This document shows, one piece after another, positions 38,001 through 51,612 of a stretch of DNA of 64,000 nt (positions are counted from its first letter, which is position 1; each line of letters begins with the position of its first letter). Position numbers and translations under genes: made by a program. This DNA comes from Cymbidium sinense (taxonomy: Eukaryota; Streptophyta; Magnoliopsida; Asparagales; Orchidaceae). The notes beneath the pieces were generated by a model. It made no database searches. It was not told the DNA's origin and was given only the letters and a program-made list of their open reading frames with translations. The stretch is taken from the NCBI GenBank assembly GCA_021442155.1, contig CM038222.1:26274148-26338147 (forward strand), given 5' to 3'.

Positions 38001-39375
38001 CCCTAAACCCAAACCCTAAAACTAACCCTAAACCCTAAACTCTAAACCTACAACCGTAAATGCTCAATCCTATACCCTAAATCATAAAAAATGCCAAACC
38101 CTCAACCCTAAACCCTAAATTGAAAACCCAAAACCCTAAACCCTAAAATCTACAACCCAAAACCTTAAACGTTCAACCCCAAATCCTAAACCCTAAACTC
38201 AATCCTAAACCCTCAACCTATACCTAAACTAAAACCCCTAAACCTTCAACCCCTAAACTAATCCCAAACCCCTAAACCTAAACCCTAAAAACCTAAACCC
38301 TAAACCTAAATGCTAAACCTAAATCTAAACCCTAAACCCCTAAACCTAAACCCTAAACCCTAAACCCTACACTACAAATAAACCCTAAACATACACCTAA
38401 AACCTGAACCCTAAACCCTAAACTTTAAAACCTAAACCTTAAACCCCAAACCCTAAACCTTAAACACTAAAAAACCTAAACCTAAACTAAATAAAATCAA
38501 AAAATAAAATAAATAGAAAATCAAAAACCTAAATAAAATAAAATAAATAAAATAAAATAAAAATCTAAACTAAAACCAAAACTAAAGTGTAATAAGAAAA
38601 TAAAATAAAAAATAAAAATTAAACTAAAATAAAATAAATAAAAACCTAAACTAAATTAAAAAATTAAAATTAACCAAAAAATAAAAAAGAAAAACAAAAT
38701 AAAAACTAAATGTAAAATAAAAATATAATTAATCTAAAATAAAATAAAATAAATACTTAATAAAAACCTCAACCTAAAAAATAAACATAAAAATGAAACC
38801 TAAAAATAAATAAATGATAAACCCGAAACCCTAAACTCAGAAAAAAACTTAAACCTAAAATAAAAATAAAATAAACCTAAACCTAAACTAAAATAATTAA
38901 ATAAACAAAAATAAAACCTATACCTATACCTAAAATAAACAAAACCTAAACCTAAACTTAAACCCTAAATAAAATGAAATAAATAAAAAATAAAAATAAA
39001 CCTAAAAAAAATAAAATAAAAATCTAAACCTAAACCTTAAAAAAAACTTAAACTTAAAAAATATATTAAATAGAAACTACACTCAAAAATAAACATAAAC
39101 TTAAACCTAAACCTAAAAAATAAACCAAAACTAAAATAAATAAGCTAAACTAAATAATAATTAAAAATAAACTTAAATAAAAATAAAAAATAAACTAAAA
39201 TAAATAAAAAATAAACTAAATAAACCTAAACTTACTGATTTATTTAATTTAAAAAAAACCTAAACCCTAAACCTTAAACCCTAAATCCTAAACATTAAAC
39301 CCAAAACCCTAAACCTACAACCCTAAACCCTAAACCCTAAAAAACCTAAAACCCTAAACCCTAAACCCTAACCCT
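35053..39375 (+). repeat. Higher-order telomere-derived satellite with regular boundary motifs
   Basis: Boundary motifs at 36029, 36910, 37927 and 39231 give unit lengths of about 881, 1017 and 1304 bp. Each is followed by CCCTAAA repeats and then an AAATAAA block. The minus-strand open frame at 37703-37903 (Phe/Leu/Tyr only) is a translation of AAATAAA repeats and is not a gene. Confidence 0.85.
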
Positions 39376-40038
39376 GGTAAGAGTGAGTGGATTGATGCAT
39401 TATTGTGCAATATCAACAAAAGGTGTGGTTGGACATTTGCTCTCTGCTCCATGGAGTACAAGGTTGAAGATCATGCTAGAAAGCATTTGGAAAAGCATAT
39501 TAAGAAGCCATTCTTCAAAATTAGAAATGGAGAATCTGTTGAACGAATAAGCCTTCTAGAATTGGAAGAAGGGAAGAAGTGGCTTAATGACACATTTCAT
39601 ATTATTCGGTGTGATGATGATTCCATTCCATCCATTAATTGCCAAAGCTGCAATTTTAAGACATGTCCGTGGACTTGTCATTATATAATGAGCTCTATCA
39701 ACATTTTTTAATCGAGAAACAGTATGTTAAATGCTCACTATGATCGGGTTATCACATCATGTCTTGTAATCCAAAATCTACAAAAGCGGGAGGCAATCCA
39801 CCAAATCTATATAAAGGTAACATTTCATAAATAAATGTGACAATGGCATTGTTATTCATCGTGATCAAGATGGAAATGGATTGCTTAATCATGTGTGGTG
39901 TCTGTAAGGAAGGTACGTAATAAAGTTATTGGGCGTGTTGGGGATGCTCAATTGTCATATGATCGGGTCACTGGGTTGTTTCATGACATTGATGAGTCTT
40001 CTTCCAACCTTCTGAAGGGAAAGAATTCAGAGCTCTGA
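39376..40038 (+). pseudogene. TWINKLE organellar DNA helicase-primase fragment, decayed
   Basis: Starts at GKSEWIDALLCNINKRCGW, the end of the Walker A loop of the DnaB-like helicase in plant TWINKLE, which unwinds mitochondrial and plastid DNA at the fork. FALCSMEYKVEDHARKHLEK, HIKKPFF, KKWLNDTFHIIRCDDDSIPS, then in other frames KAAILRHVRGLVI, GGNPPNLY, KCDNGIVIHRDQDGNG, NKVIGRVGDAQLSYDRVTG and a stop at 40036-40038. The family's WVLDLA stretch, Walker B flank (DPYNEL) and following helix region are deleted or frameshifted. Motifs from several parts of the protein lie within 660 bp with no introns, suggesting a retrocopy. The primase half and Walker A start are missing. Recognition rests on memory of the family. 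Confidence 0.8.
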
Positions 40039-40330
40039 AACATCTATTCACCTCAAAAGGGTAAAATGCAATTATTTTCCAATCAAATTTTTTGAAGAGT
40101 TAATGGCTATATTTTATTTGGTAGATTACAAATATATCACATAATTTTTATGCATTTACATATATAAAACTCAAAGTTAAATTTTTTTTATTTAATATTT
40201 TCTTATGTTTGAAAAGGTGCAATTTATTTTTAAAAAGTGAATGAGGATGTTATTTTTGATGTGATATTGAATATTGAAGTGTCATATATATGTAAATATT
40301 AAAATTAAATAAAATATAAATTTAATTAAA
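40039..40330 (+). other. Probable 3' UTR remnant of the TWINKLE copy
   Basis: Non-satellite AT-rich sequence between the TWINKLE stop codon and the return of CCCTAAA repeats near 40330. It is probably transcribed 3' flank copied with the gene fragment. No clear poly(A) run separates it from the repeats. Confidence 0.5.
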
Positions 40331-43300
40331 ACCCTAAACCCAAACCTAAAACCCTAAACCCTAAACCCTAATAAACCTAAACTAAATCCTACTAAAACTA
40401 AATAAAATCCTAAACTACCCTAAGCCCTAAAACATATAAATAAGTAAAATAAATAAAAAACTAAATAAAATAAAATAAAACCTAAACTTAAAATAAGTTA
40501 AAATAAAATAAAATAAAGTATATAAATAAAACCTAAACTATACTAAAAATAAAATAAACCTAAGAATAAAAACTTAAATAAAATAAAACTAAAGGTAAAA
40601 TAAAATAAAATAAAATAAACCTAAAATAAAATAAAATAAAAACTAAATAAAAATCTAAACCTAAAAAATAAACCTAAAAATAAATAAAAAAATAAAACAT
40701 AAAGCCTAAATAAAAAAATAAACCTAAAATAAACAAAATAAAATAAACTAAACTAAAAAAATAAAATGTAAACCTAAACCAAAAATAAACTAAACCTAAA
40801 CCCTAAACTAAAATAAAATAAACTAAAAATAAACCTATACCTAAATTAAAAAATTAAACTTAATAATAATCCTAAAATAAAAATCTGAAATTGAACCCTA
40901 AAAAATAAAATAAAAACTTCATCCTAAACCTAAACATAAAAAATAAAACGTAAACCTAAAAAATAAAATAAAAATAAAAATAAACTAAAAAATAAGCATA
41001 AAGCTAAACCTAACAAATAAACTAAAATAAAAAACCTAAATTATACTAAAAAACCTGAAATAAATAAACTAAAGTAATAAAAATAATAAATAAACATAAA
41101 TAAAATAAAATAAAATGAACTAAAATTAATAAAAAATTAACCAAATAAACTTAAAGCTTTAAGTTTTCTTAATTTCTTTTTTAAAAAACTTAAACCCTAA
41201 ACCCTAAACCCTAAACCTTAAATCCTAAACCCTAAACCATAAACTCTAAAACTAACCTTAAACCAAAAACTCTAAACCTACAACCCTAAACCCTAAAAAA
41301 CCCCAAACCCTCAAACTTAAACTCTAAACCCAAAATCCTAAACCCTAAACCCTAGAACCTACAACCCTAAACCCTAAATGCTAAACCCAAAACCCTAAAC
41401 CCAAAACACTATACTCTAAACCCAAAACCCTAAACCTTAAAACCCTAAAACCTTAAACCCAAAACCCTAAACTTGCAACTTAAAAGATAGAACCCTAAAC
41501 CCTAAAACCTAAAACCTAAACCCTAAAAATTGAAAAATTTAAACAAAAAGTTAAATAAAACCAAAAAATAAAATAAATAGAAAAGCCTAAACCAAAATAA
41601 AATAAAATAAATAAAATAAAATAAAAACATAAACTAAAACCAAAATCAAAATGTAATAAGAAAATAAAATTAAAATTTAAAAAAATAAACTAAAATAAAA
41701 TAAATAAAAACCTAAACTAAACTTAAAAATAAAATTAACATAAAAGTAAAAAACCTAAACAAAATAAAAAACTAAACATAAAATAAAAATTAAATTAACC
41801 TAAAATAAAATAAAATAAATACTTAATAAAAACCTAAACCTAAAAAATACACTTAAAAATGAAACCTAAGAATACATAATAAATAAATCCTAAACCCTAA
41901 ACTCAAAAAGAAAACTTAAACCTAAAATAAAAATGAAATAAACCTAAACCTAAACTAAAATAACTAAACTAAAAAAAAATAAAACCTAAACTTATATCTT
42001 AAATAAACTAAACCTAAACCCTAAATAAAATGAAATAAACTAAAAATAAACCTAAACCTAAACAAAATAAAATAAAAATCTAAACCTAAACATAAAAATA
42101 AAAAAATAAAATTTAAACATAAAAATTTAAAAAATAAAACTATACTAAAAAATAAACATAAATCTAAACCTAAACCTAAAAAATTAACTAAAATAAAAAA
42201 CCAAAACTAAAATAAATAAACCTTAAATAAATAAACTGATCTAAATAAAAATTAAAAATAAACCTAAACAAAAATAAAAATTAAAATATACTATAATAAA
42301 TAAAAATAAACTACATAAATTAAATAAACCTAAACCTATCGATTTACTTAATTTTAAAAGAGTCCATTAAACCTTTAACCTTAAACCTGAAATCCTAAAC
42401 CCTAAACCCTAAACCCTAAATAATAAAACTAACCCTATACCCTAAAACCCTAAAAAACCCTAAACCCTAAACCTTAAACCCTAAACACTAAACCCTAAAC
42501 CATAAACCCTAAACCCTAACCCTACCCTAAACCCTAAACCCTAATCCATAAACCCTAAAACCTAAAACCCTAAACCCTCAACCCTAAACTAACCCTAAAC
42601 TCTAATCCCTAAAAACACTAAACCTTAAAGACTAAACCCTAAACCCTAAACTAACCCTAAACCCTAAACCCTAAACTCTAAACCCTAAGCCCTAAAAACC
42701 TAAAAACCTAAAAACCTAAACTAAATAAAACCTAATAATGAAATTAAAATAAAATAAAAAATAAAAATAAACTAAAATAAAGTAAATATAAACCTAAATT
42801 AAACTAAAAATAAAATAAACATAAGAATAAAAACCTAAATATAATAAAAACTAAACTTAAAATAAAAATAAAATAAAATAAAAACTAAATGAAAACCTAA
42901 ACCTAAAAAATAAACCTGAAAAAAATAAAAAAATAAAAACTAATCCCCAAACTAAAAAAAAAACTTAAACTTAAAATAAAAATAAAATAAACCTAAACCC
43001 AAACTAAAATAAATAAAACCTAAACCTAAACCTAAAATAAACTAAACCTAAACCTAGAAAAATAAATAAAAATCAAAACTTAAACCTAAAAATAAAAACT
43101 AAAACCTAAAACTAAAAATAAACTAAAAATAAAACTAAACTAAAAAGTTTGCATAAGCCTAAACCCAAACCTAAAAAAATAAACAAAAATAATATACCAA
43201 AACTAAAATAAATAAACTAAATAAAATAAAAATAAAAAATAAACTTAAATAAAATTAAAAAATAAAATAAAATAAACAAAAATATATAAAAATAAATTAG

Positions 43301-45130
43301 ATAAATTAAATAAACCTAAAACTACCACTTTACTTAATTTTTAAACTATCCCTAAATCTTAAACCTTAAACCCTAAACTCAAAACCCTAAACCCTTAACC
43401 TAAAACCTTAAACCCTAAAGCTAACCCTAAACCCTAAACCCTAAACTTACAACCTTAAACCGTAAACACTAAATCCTATACCCTAAACCCTAAAAAACCC
43501 TAAACCCTAAACCATAAATGCTAAACCCTAAACCCTAATCCCTAAACCCTAAACACTAACCCCAACTCTAAACCCTAAATCCTAATCCCTAAACCCTAAA
43601 CCCTAAACTAACCCTAAACTCTAAACCCTAAACCCTAAAGACTAAACCCTAAACCCTAAACTAACCCTAAACCCTAAGATAAACCTAAACCATAAACCCT
43701 AAACCCTAAACCCTAAACACTAAACCTTAAGCCCTAAAAACTTAAACTAAATAAAACCTAATAATAAAATAAAATAAATAAAACCTAAATAAAATAAAAA
43801 AACCTAAACCTAATAATAAATAAAATAAAAAATAAAATTTACTAAACTAAAATAAATAAAACCTAAACTAAACTAAAAATAAACATAAGAATAAAAACCT
43901 AACTAAAATAAAAACTAAAAGAAAAATAAAAATAAAATAAACCTAAAATAAAATAAAATAAAAACTAAATAAAAATCTAAACTTAAAAAATAAAACTAAA
44001 AAAATAAAAAATAATACCTGATCCCTAAACTAAAGAAAAGGTTAAACCTAAAATAAAAATAAAATAAACAAAATAAAATAAAGCTAAATCTAAACTGAAC
44101 TAATCTAATATAAAATAAATATAATCTATTTTTAAACCTAAATTAAATTAAACCAAAATCTAAACTGAAACTAAATAAAATAAAATAAATTAAAATAAAC
44201 CTAAACCCAAACTAAAAAAATAAAACCTAAAAGTAAACATAAAATTAAAACATAAAGCCAAAATCTAAAAAAAACCAAAACTTAAACCTAAAAATAAAAA
44301 CTAAAATCTAAAACTAAAAAATAAAATAAAAAAAACTAAACTAAAAAGTTTGCATAAATCTAAACAATCCTAAAAAATAAACTAAAATAGAAAACCTAAA
44401 CTATAAATAAATAAACCTAAAATTAAATAAACTAAACTAAATATAAATAAAAAATAAACTTAAATAAAGGTGAAAAAAATAAAATAAACTAAAATAAAAC
44501 AAATAAACTTAATAAATTAAATAAACCTAAACATACTAATTTACTTATTTTTTTGAAAAAAAAACCTAAACCCTAGACCCTAAACCCTAGACCATAAACC
44601 TTAAATTGTAAAACTAACCCTAAACCCTAAACCATAAACCTACATCCCTAAACCCTAAACCCTAAACACTAAACCCTAAACACAAAACCCTAAACCCTAA
44701 ACTAACCCTAAACCCCATACCCTAAACCCTAACCCAAATCTTAAACCCTAAACCCTAAACTAACCCTAAACCTTAAACCCGAAAAGCCCGAAACCCTATA
44801 GCCTAAAGCATAGCCTAAACTAATCCTAAACCCTAAACACTAAACTCTAAAACCTCAAAACCCTAAATCCTAAAGCCTAAACACTAAACCCTAAATCCTA
44901 ACCCTAAATCATAACCCTAAACTCTAAACCTTAAAACCCTAAACCATAAAACCCTAAACCCTAAACCCTAACCCTAAACTATAAACCATTAAAGCATAAA
45001 CCCAAAAACCTTAAACCCTAAAGCCTAAAACCTAAACCCTAAACCCTAAACCCAAAACCTAAACCTAAAGTAACTAATTAAATTAAAAAATAAACTTAAA
45101 TCCTAAAACCTAATGAATGTAATCCCTAAG
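40331..45130 (+). repeat. Higher-order telomere-derived satellite
   Basis: Boundary motifs at 41156, 42335, 43321 and 44532 give periods of about 1179, 986 and 1211 bp. CCCTAAA blocks follow each motif. The GRP leader (AAAGTAACTAATTAAATTAA) is near 45066. No genes. Confidence 0.85.
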
Positions 45131-45618
45131 AATAGGCAGAACCTTGATGGCAGGAACATCACCATCAATCAGGCTCAGTCTAGATCTAGTAGTGGAGGCA
45201 AAGGTGGAGGTGGCGGTTATCATAATGGTGGTGGGGGATCTAGAGGTGATGCTGGAAATGGAGGTGGTGGTGGAAGTAATGGAGGTTATGGAGGTGAGAG
45301 AAGCAATGAAGGTTACAGCCGTGGTGGTGGCGGAGTGAGAGATCGATGATATGATGGTGGATCCAGCTACTCAAGAGGTTGGGATAGTTCTAATGGGAAC
45401 TGGAGAAACTAAAGGATGGCTGATCTGATCTGGTAGTTATGGAACAATGTCTTTCTAGAAGAGACAGTTCTAGTTTTCTAGGGTTTTTGATTTGCTCTAT
45501 ATGTATTTATTTTCTATCTATTTTATCGCTTGTGTCTTATAAAACTTGGTTTATTACTTGGTTGATGAAATCGAAATGAAGAAATGTTGAATATAGATTT
45601 TTTCTCTATTAAAAAAAC
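45131..45618 (+). pseudogene. GRP 3' module 7, best preserved reading frame
   Basis: The frame is open from 45113 to 45349 and reads NRQNLDGRNITINQAQSRSS, then a glycine-rich tail with GGKGGGGGYHNGGGG, GNGGGGG, GGYGGERSNEGYSRGGGG and RDR. The stop at 45347-45349 replaces the Gly codon of RDRGYDGGS. Beyond it the frame continues as YDGGSSYSRG and SNGNWRN to a natural-looking stop. The last step of a plant GRP7-like RRM is present but RNP1 and RNP2 are absent. The upstream ATG at 45113 falls in the repeat and is accidental. 3' UTR ends in an A-run near 45611-45617. Confidence 0.85.
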
Positions 45619-48600
45619 ACCAAAACCTTAAAACCTAAACTAAAACCAGAACCCTATACCTAAAACCTAAACCCTAAACCCTAAACCCTAAACCCTAAAA
45701 CCTAAACCCTAAACCCTAAAAAAACTATACCTTAAACCCTAAACCCTAAACCCTAAATACCAAACCCTAAACCCTAAACACTAAACCCTCAACTAACCTT
45801 AAACCCTAAACCCAAAACCTAAAACCCTAAAAGCTAAAAACCTAATCTTAAACTAAATAAAACCTAAAAAATAAAATAAAAAAAACCTAAACCAAAATAA
45901 AATAAAAACTTAAAATGAAACCTAACCTAAATCTAAACCTAAATCTAAACTTAAACCTAAAAAGAAAATAAAGTAAAAAATAAAAACTATACTAAAATAA
46001 AATAAATAAAAACTTAAAGTAAACTTAAAAAATAAAAAAGTTAAATAAAATAAAAACTAAAACTAAAATAAAAATAAAATAAACCTAAAATAAAATAAAA
46101 TAAAAAATGAAACCTAAAAAATAAACATAAAAATAAAATCTAAAAATAAAAAAAAATAAAATGTAAACCCTAAATAAAAAAAACTAAACCTAAAATAAAA
46201 ATAAAAAGGCCTAAACCTAAACTAAAATAAACTAAACTAAAATAAATAAAACTTAAACTTAAACCAAAAATAAACTAAATCTAAGCCTAAATCTAAACCC
46301 TAGATAAAATAAAATAAACTTAAAAAACCTAAACTTAAACTAAAAAATAAAACCTAAAAAAAACCTAAAAAAAAACATAAAACCTAAACCTAAAAAAATA
46401 AAGCCTAAACCTAAACCTACAAAAAAAAATAAACCTTAGACCTAAAAAATAAAGTAACAATAACACTAAACTAAAAAATAAACCTAGACATAAACTTAAA
46501 TCTAAAAAATAAATAAATAAGTAAACTAGAATAAATAAACCTAAAATAAATAAACTAAAAAATTTAAAAATTAAAATTAAAATAATGTAAAAAAATAAAC
46601 TAAATAAATTAAATAAACCTAAACATATGAGCTTACTTAATTTATAAAAAAATTATAAAAAAAAACCCTAACTCTAAACCCTAAACCCTAAACATTAAAA
46701 CCCTAAACCTTAAACCCTAAATCTTAAACCCTAAACATTAAACCCTAAACCCTAAACTCTAAAACCTATAAACTTAAACCCTAAATATAAAACCCCACAC
46801 CCTATACCCTAAAACCTAAAAACCTAAAAACATAAACCAAAACTAAATAAAACCTAAAAATAAACTAAATAAAAAACATAAACCTAAATAAAATAATATA
46901 ATAAAATAAAATAAATACCTAAACCTAATCCTAAACAAAAATTTAAAATATAATAAAAAATAAAAACTAAAATAAAATAAAATAAATAAAATCCTAAACT
47001 AAACAAAAAATATAATTAACCTAAAAATAAAAAACCTAAATAAAATAAAAACTAAACATAAAACAATAATAAAATAAACCTAAAATAAAATAAAATAAAA
47101 GCTAAATAATAACCTAAACCTAAAAATAAGTTAAAACTAAAACCTAAAACAAAAAAACCCTAAACCTAAAACAAACAAAATAAAATAAGCCTAAATTTAA
47201 ACTAAAATAAACTAAACTAAAATAAAGAAAACTTAACCTAAACTTAAAATAAACTAAACCAAAACCTTAAACTAAATAAAATAAAATAAACTAAAAAAAA
47301 ACCTAAACCTAAACTAAAAAATAAAACCAAAAATTAAACCTAAAATAAAAATTTAAAACCAAAACCTAAAAAAATAAAATAAAAACCTAAACCTAAACCT
47401 AAAAATAAAAAAATAAAACATAAACCTTAAAAATAAAATAAAAATAAAATGAAACTAAAAATAAGCATAAACTTAAACTTAAACCTAAAAAATAAACTAA
47501 AATTAAAAAAACATAAACTAAATAAAAACAAAAAATAAACCTAAATAAAAATAAAAAATAAAATAAACTAAAATAAATAAAAAATAAAGTAAATAAACCT
47601 AAACCCACCCGTTTACTTAATTTAAAAAAAATTGTAAACCATAAATGCTAAACCCTAAACATTAAACCCTTAACCCTAAAACCTAAAACTAACCCTAAAC
47701 CCTAAACCTACAACCCTAAACCCTAAACCCTAAACCCTAAAAACCCTAAACTATAAACCTTAAACCCTAACCCTAACCCTAACCCTAAACTTTAAACCCT
47801 AAACCCTAAACACTAAACCCTAAAATCCTAAACCCTAAATCTTAAACTAACCCTAAACCCTAAACCCTAAAAACCATAATCCCTAAAGCCTAAACCTTAA
47901 ACCCTAAACTAACCATAAGCCCTAAGCTAACCCTAAACCCTAAATCTTAAACCCTGAAAACCCCAAACCCTAAAGCCTAAACACTAAATCATAAACCCTA
48001 AACCCTTAACCTTAATCCAAAATCGTAAATGCTAAAACCATAAACCCTGAACACTACGCCCTAAAAACCAAAAAACTTAAACATAAACTAAATAAAATAA
48101 AATAATAAAATAAATAAAAAAATTAATCCTAAATAAAATAAAATATAGTAAAACTCTAAACCTAACTATAAAATAAAATAATAAATAAAAATAAATTAAA
48201 AAAAATAAATGAAAACTTAAACTAAATAAAAAAATAAAATAAACTTAAGAATAAGAACTTAAATAAAATAGAAACTAAATGCAAAATAAAAATAAATAAA
48301 ATAAAATAAACCTAAACTAAAATAAACTAAACTAAAATAAATAAAATTGAAACCTAAACCTAAGATAAACTTAAATCTAAACAAAATAAATTAAAAATAA
48401 ACTTACACCTAAACTAAAAAATAAAACCTAAAAAAGAACCTAAACTAAAAACCTAAAACCTAAACCTATAAAAAATTTAATAAAAACTTTAACCTAAACC
48501 TTAAAATAAAAAATAAAACCTAAACATAAAAAATAAAATAAAAAGAAAACTCAATTAAAAAAGAAACTTAAACCTAAACCTAAACCTAAATAATAAATTA

Positions 48601-50379
48601 AAATAAAAAACCAAAATGAAAATAAATAAATTAAACTAAACAAAAATAAAAATAAGAAATAAACTAAACTAAAATAAATAAAAAAAATAAAAAAAATCTA
48701 TATAAACCTAAACTTGCCGCTTTACTTAATTTAAAAAAAAAACCTTAAAACTAAACCCTAAATCCTAAACCTTAAATCCTAAACCCTAAACCCTAAAACT
48801 AACCCTAAACCCTAAACTAACCCTACAATCCTAAATCCTAAATCCTAAACCCTAAACCCTAGCCCTAGCCCTGAACACTAAACTCTAAACCCTAAACTCT
48901 TAAACCCTACCCAAAACCCTAAAAAAATTATAAACCTTAAACCCTAAACCCAAAACCTTATACCCTAAAGCCTAAACCATAAACTAACCCTAAACCCTAA
49001 GCTAGCCATAAACCTTAAACCCTAAACTCTAAACTCTAAACCCTCAAAACCTTAAACCCTAAAGCCTAAACACTAAATCTTAAACCCTAAACCCTAAAAC
49101 CTAACCTTAAACCATTAACCCTAAAACCCTAAACCCTAAAATCATAAATCCTAAACCCTAAACCCTAAACCATAAACCCTAAACCCTAAACTTTAGAAAC
49201 CTAAAATCCTAAACTAAAATTAAATAAAACCTAATAATAAAATAAAAAAACCTACATCTAAAAAATAAAATAAAATAAAATAAAATAAAAACCTAAACTA
49301 AAACTTAAACCTAAATTTAAAAATAAAATAAAATAAAAAATATAAATAAACTAAAATAAAAAAAATAAAAACCTAAACTAAAGAAATAAAATAAAATAAA
49401 CCTAAGAATAAAAAACATAAATAAAATAAAAACTAAACATAAAATTAAAATATAATAAACCTAAAATAAAATAAAATAAATACTAAATAAAAATCTAAAC
49501 CTATAAAATAAACATAAAAATAAAACATAAAAAATAATAATAATAAAACCTAAACCTTAAACTAAAAAAAACACTTAAACCTAAAATAAAAATAAAATGA
49601 AGAAAATAAAATAAACCTAAATTGACACAAAAATTACCTAAAATAAAATCTAAAACTAAACTTAAAATAAACTAAACTTAAACCTAAACCTAAATGAAAA
49701 AATAAACCAAAAAATAAACCTAAAATAAAAACCTAAAACCTAAACCAAATAAAAATAAAATCAAAACCTAAACCAAAACCTAAAAATAAAAAATATAACC
49801 TAAACCTTAAAAAATTAAAAATAAAACTAAACTAAAAAATAAACCTAAACCTAAAAAAATAAACTAAAATAAAAAACCTAAACTAAAATAAATAAACTAA
49901 AATAGATAAAAATAATAAAAATAAACCTAAATAAAATAATAAAATAAACCCAATTAAACAAAAATAAACTAAGTAAACCTAAAGTTGCCGATAATCATTA
50001 ATTTATAAAAAAAAACCCCTAAATCCTAAAACTACCCCTAAACCCTAAACCTTAAACCCTAAAACCCTAAACCCTAAACCCTAAAACCCTAAAACCCTAA
50101 ACCCTAAGCCCTAAACCCTAAAACCTTAAACCATAAATCATAAACCCTAAACCCTTAACCCTAAAACCTACAATCCTAAACCCTAAACCCCAAACGCTAA
50201 ACCCTAAACCATAAACCATAAACCCTAAACTAACCCTAAACCCTAAACCCTAAAACCTACAACATTAAACACTAAACTCCAAACCCTAAACCCTAAACTT
50301 TAAACCCTAAACTAACCCAAAAATCTAAACCCTAAACTAACCATAAACCCTAAACCCTAAACTAGCTCTAAACCCTAAG
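45619..50379 (+). repeat. Higher-order telomere-derived satellite
   Basis: Boundary motifs at 46624, 47604, 48713 and 49984 give periods of about 980, 1109 and 1271 bp. The minus-strand open frame at 47399-47608 is a repeat translation. The block before GRP module 8 lacks the AAAGTAACTAAATAA leader. No genes. Confidence 0.85.
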
Positions 50380-50866
50380 AATGGGTTGAACCTTGACCGC
50401 AGGAACATCAACGTAAACTAGGCTCAGTTTAAATCTGATGGTGGAGGAGAAGGCGGAGGCGGTGGTTACCATAGTGGTGGTGGGGGATCTGGAGGTGCTG
50501 GTGGATATGGAGGTGGTGGTTGGGGTAGTGGTGGTTGTGGAAGCGGGAGGAGCGATGGAGGCTACAGGCATGGTGGTGGAGAAGGGAGAGAAAGAAGATA
50601 TGATGGAGGATCCTACTACTCAAGAGAAGGTGGAGGTTTTCATGGGAATTGGGGAAACTAAAAAATGGTCAATCCGATCTGCTACTTATGGAACTATGTC
50701 TTTATAGTAGAGATAGTTCAACTTATCTAGAGTTTCTGATTTGCTTTATGGGTGCTCATTTTTTATCTATATCATCACATGTGTCTTAGAAAATTTAGGG
50801 TGCTACTTGGTTGATGAAATCAGAAAGAAGAAATGTTGAATTTGAATTTCTTTTACCTTAAAAAAA
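50380..50866 (+). pseudogene. GRP 3' module 8
   Basis: Starts AATGGGTTGAACCTTGACCG, and the frame reads NGLNLDRRNINVN, then a stop where QAQ is expected. The glycine-rich tail is nearly full length. The C-terminus reads RRYDGGSYYSREGGGFHGNW and GN, then the usual 3' UTR. The open frames on both strands at 50368-50707 are alternative readings of the same GGT repeats. Confidence 0.8.
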
Positions 50867-51095
50867 TAAAACTACAAACTTAAATCCTAATCTCTAAACT
50901 AAAACTTAAACCCTAAACCTAAAACCTAAACCCTAAACCCTAAACCCTAAACCTCAAACCCTAAACCCTAAACCCTAAACCTTATGCCCTAAACTCTAAA
51001 TCCTAAAAAGTTAAATGCCTAAACCTAAGTTAAATAAAATTTTAAAAAATAAATAAATAAACCTAAACCAAAATAAAATAAAAAATAAAATAAAA
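50867..51095 (+). repeat. CCCTAAA then AAATAAA satellite
   Basis: CCCTAAA block to about 51010 and AAATAAA words up to the LINE-side insertion. Nothing else seen. Confidence 0.8.
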
Positions 51096-51612
51096 TAAAA
51101 TCAATCAATCCGGCTAAAAAAATTTTAGAAAGCTTCAAGCTATGGAATAAAGAATGAATATTCTCCAAAGTAGGATGATGTAATGCGAACATACCCACCA
51201 ACATAAATCAAATGGCTTCGCTAGGCTTTCCACAACTAGATCAGAACACATTATTGTGGGTACATACCCCGAAAGAAAGTCGAAATAAGGTCAAGAGACT
51301 CACTAGTGCAATTAGCTTTACCAGCAAGAACATCATTGAATGATTTCAAAGCCAGTGATGGATTCATGCCAAAAACTATGATAGAGCCAGAATCCATAGC
51401 AAGAGCAGCCATATTAATAGGATTTCCCCATGGGAAAGCAAAAATTATTGCCATTACCAATAGAGGCACATGGTGCGAGCAACTAAATGCCATCGAGCCC
51501 ACCCAATTGGAAGTAACAGTCAAATTTTCCATAAAAAAACCCCAAAGGGGATGCACCTCATCAAGGGAAATGTAATTCGCTAAAGCACCAAAATAGTAGA
51601 GGAGAGAGAAGA
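51096..51612. other. Unidentified non-satellite segment beside the LINE
   Basis: Starts CAATCAATCCGGCTAAA after the repeats. It has open frames on both strands (minus 51251-51619, 122 residues; plus 51306-51575, 89 residues), which is unusual in this window. Neither translation resembles a family I know. The minus frame includes WGFFMENLTVTSNWVGSM and MSIFSLLYYFGALANYISLD. It may be part of a LINE ORF1 or 5' region, or a separate insertion. Confidence 0.35.
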
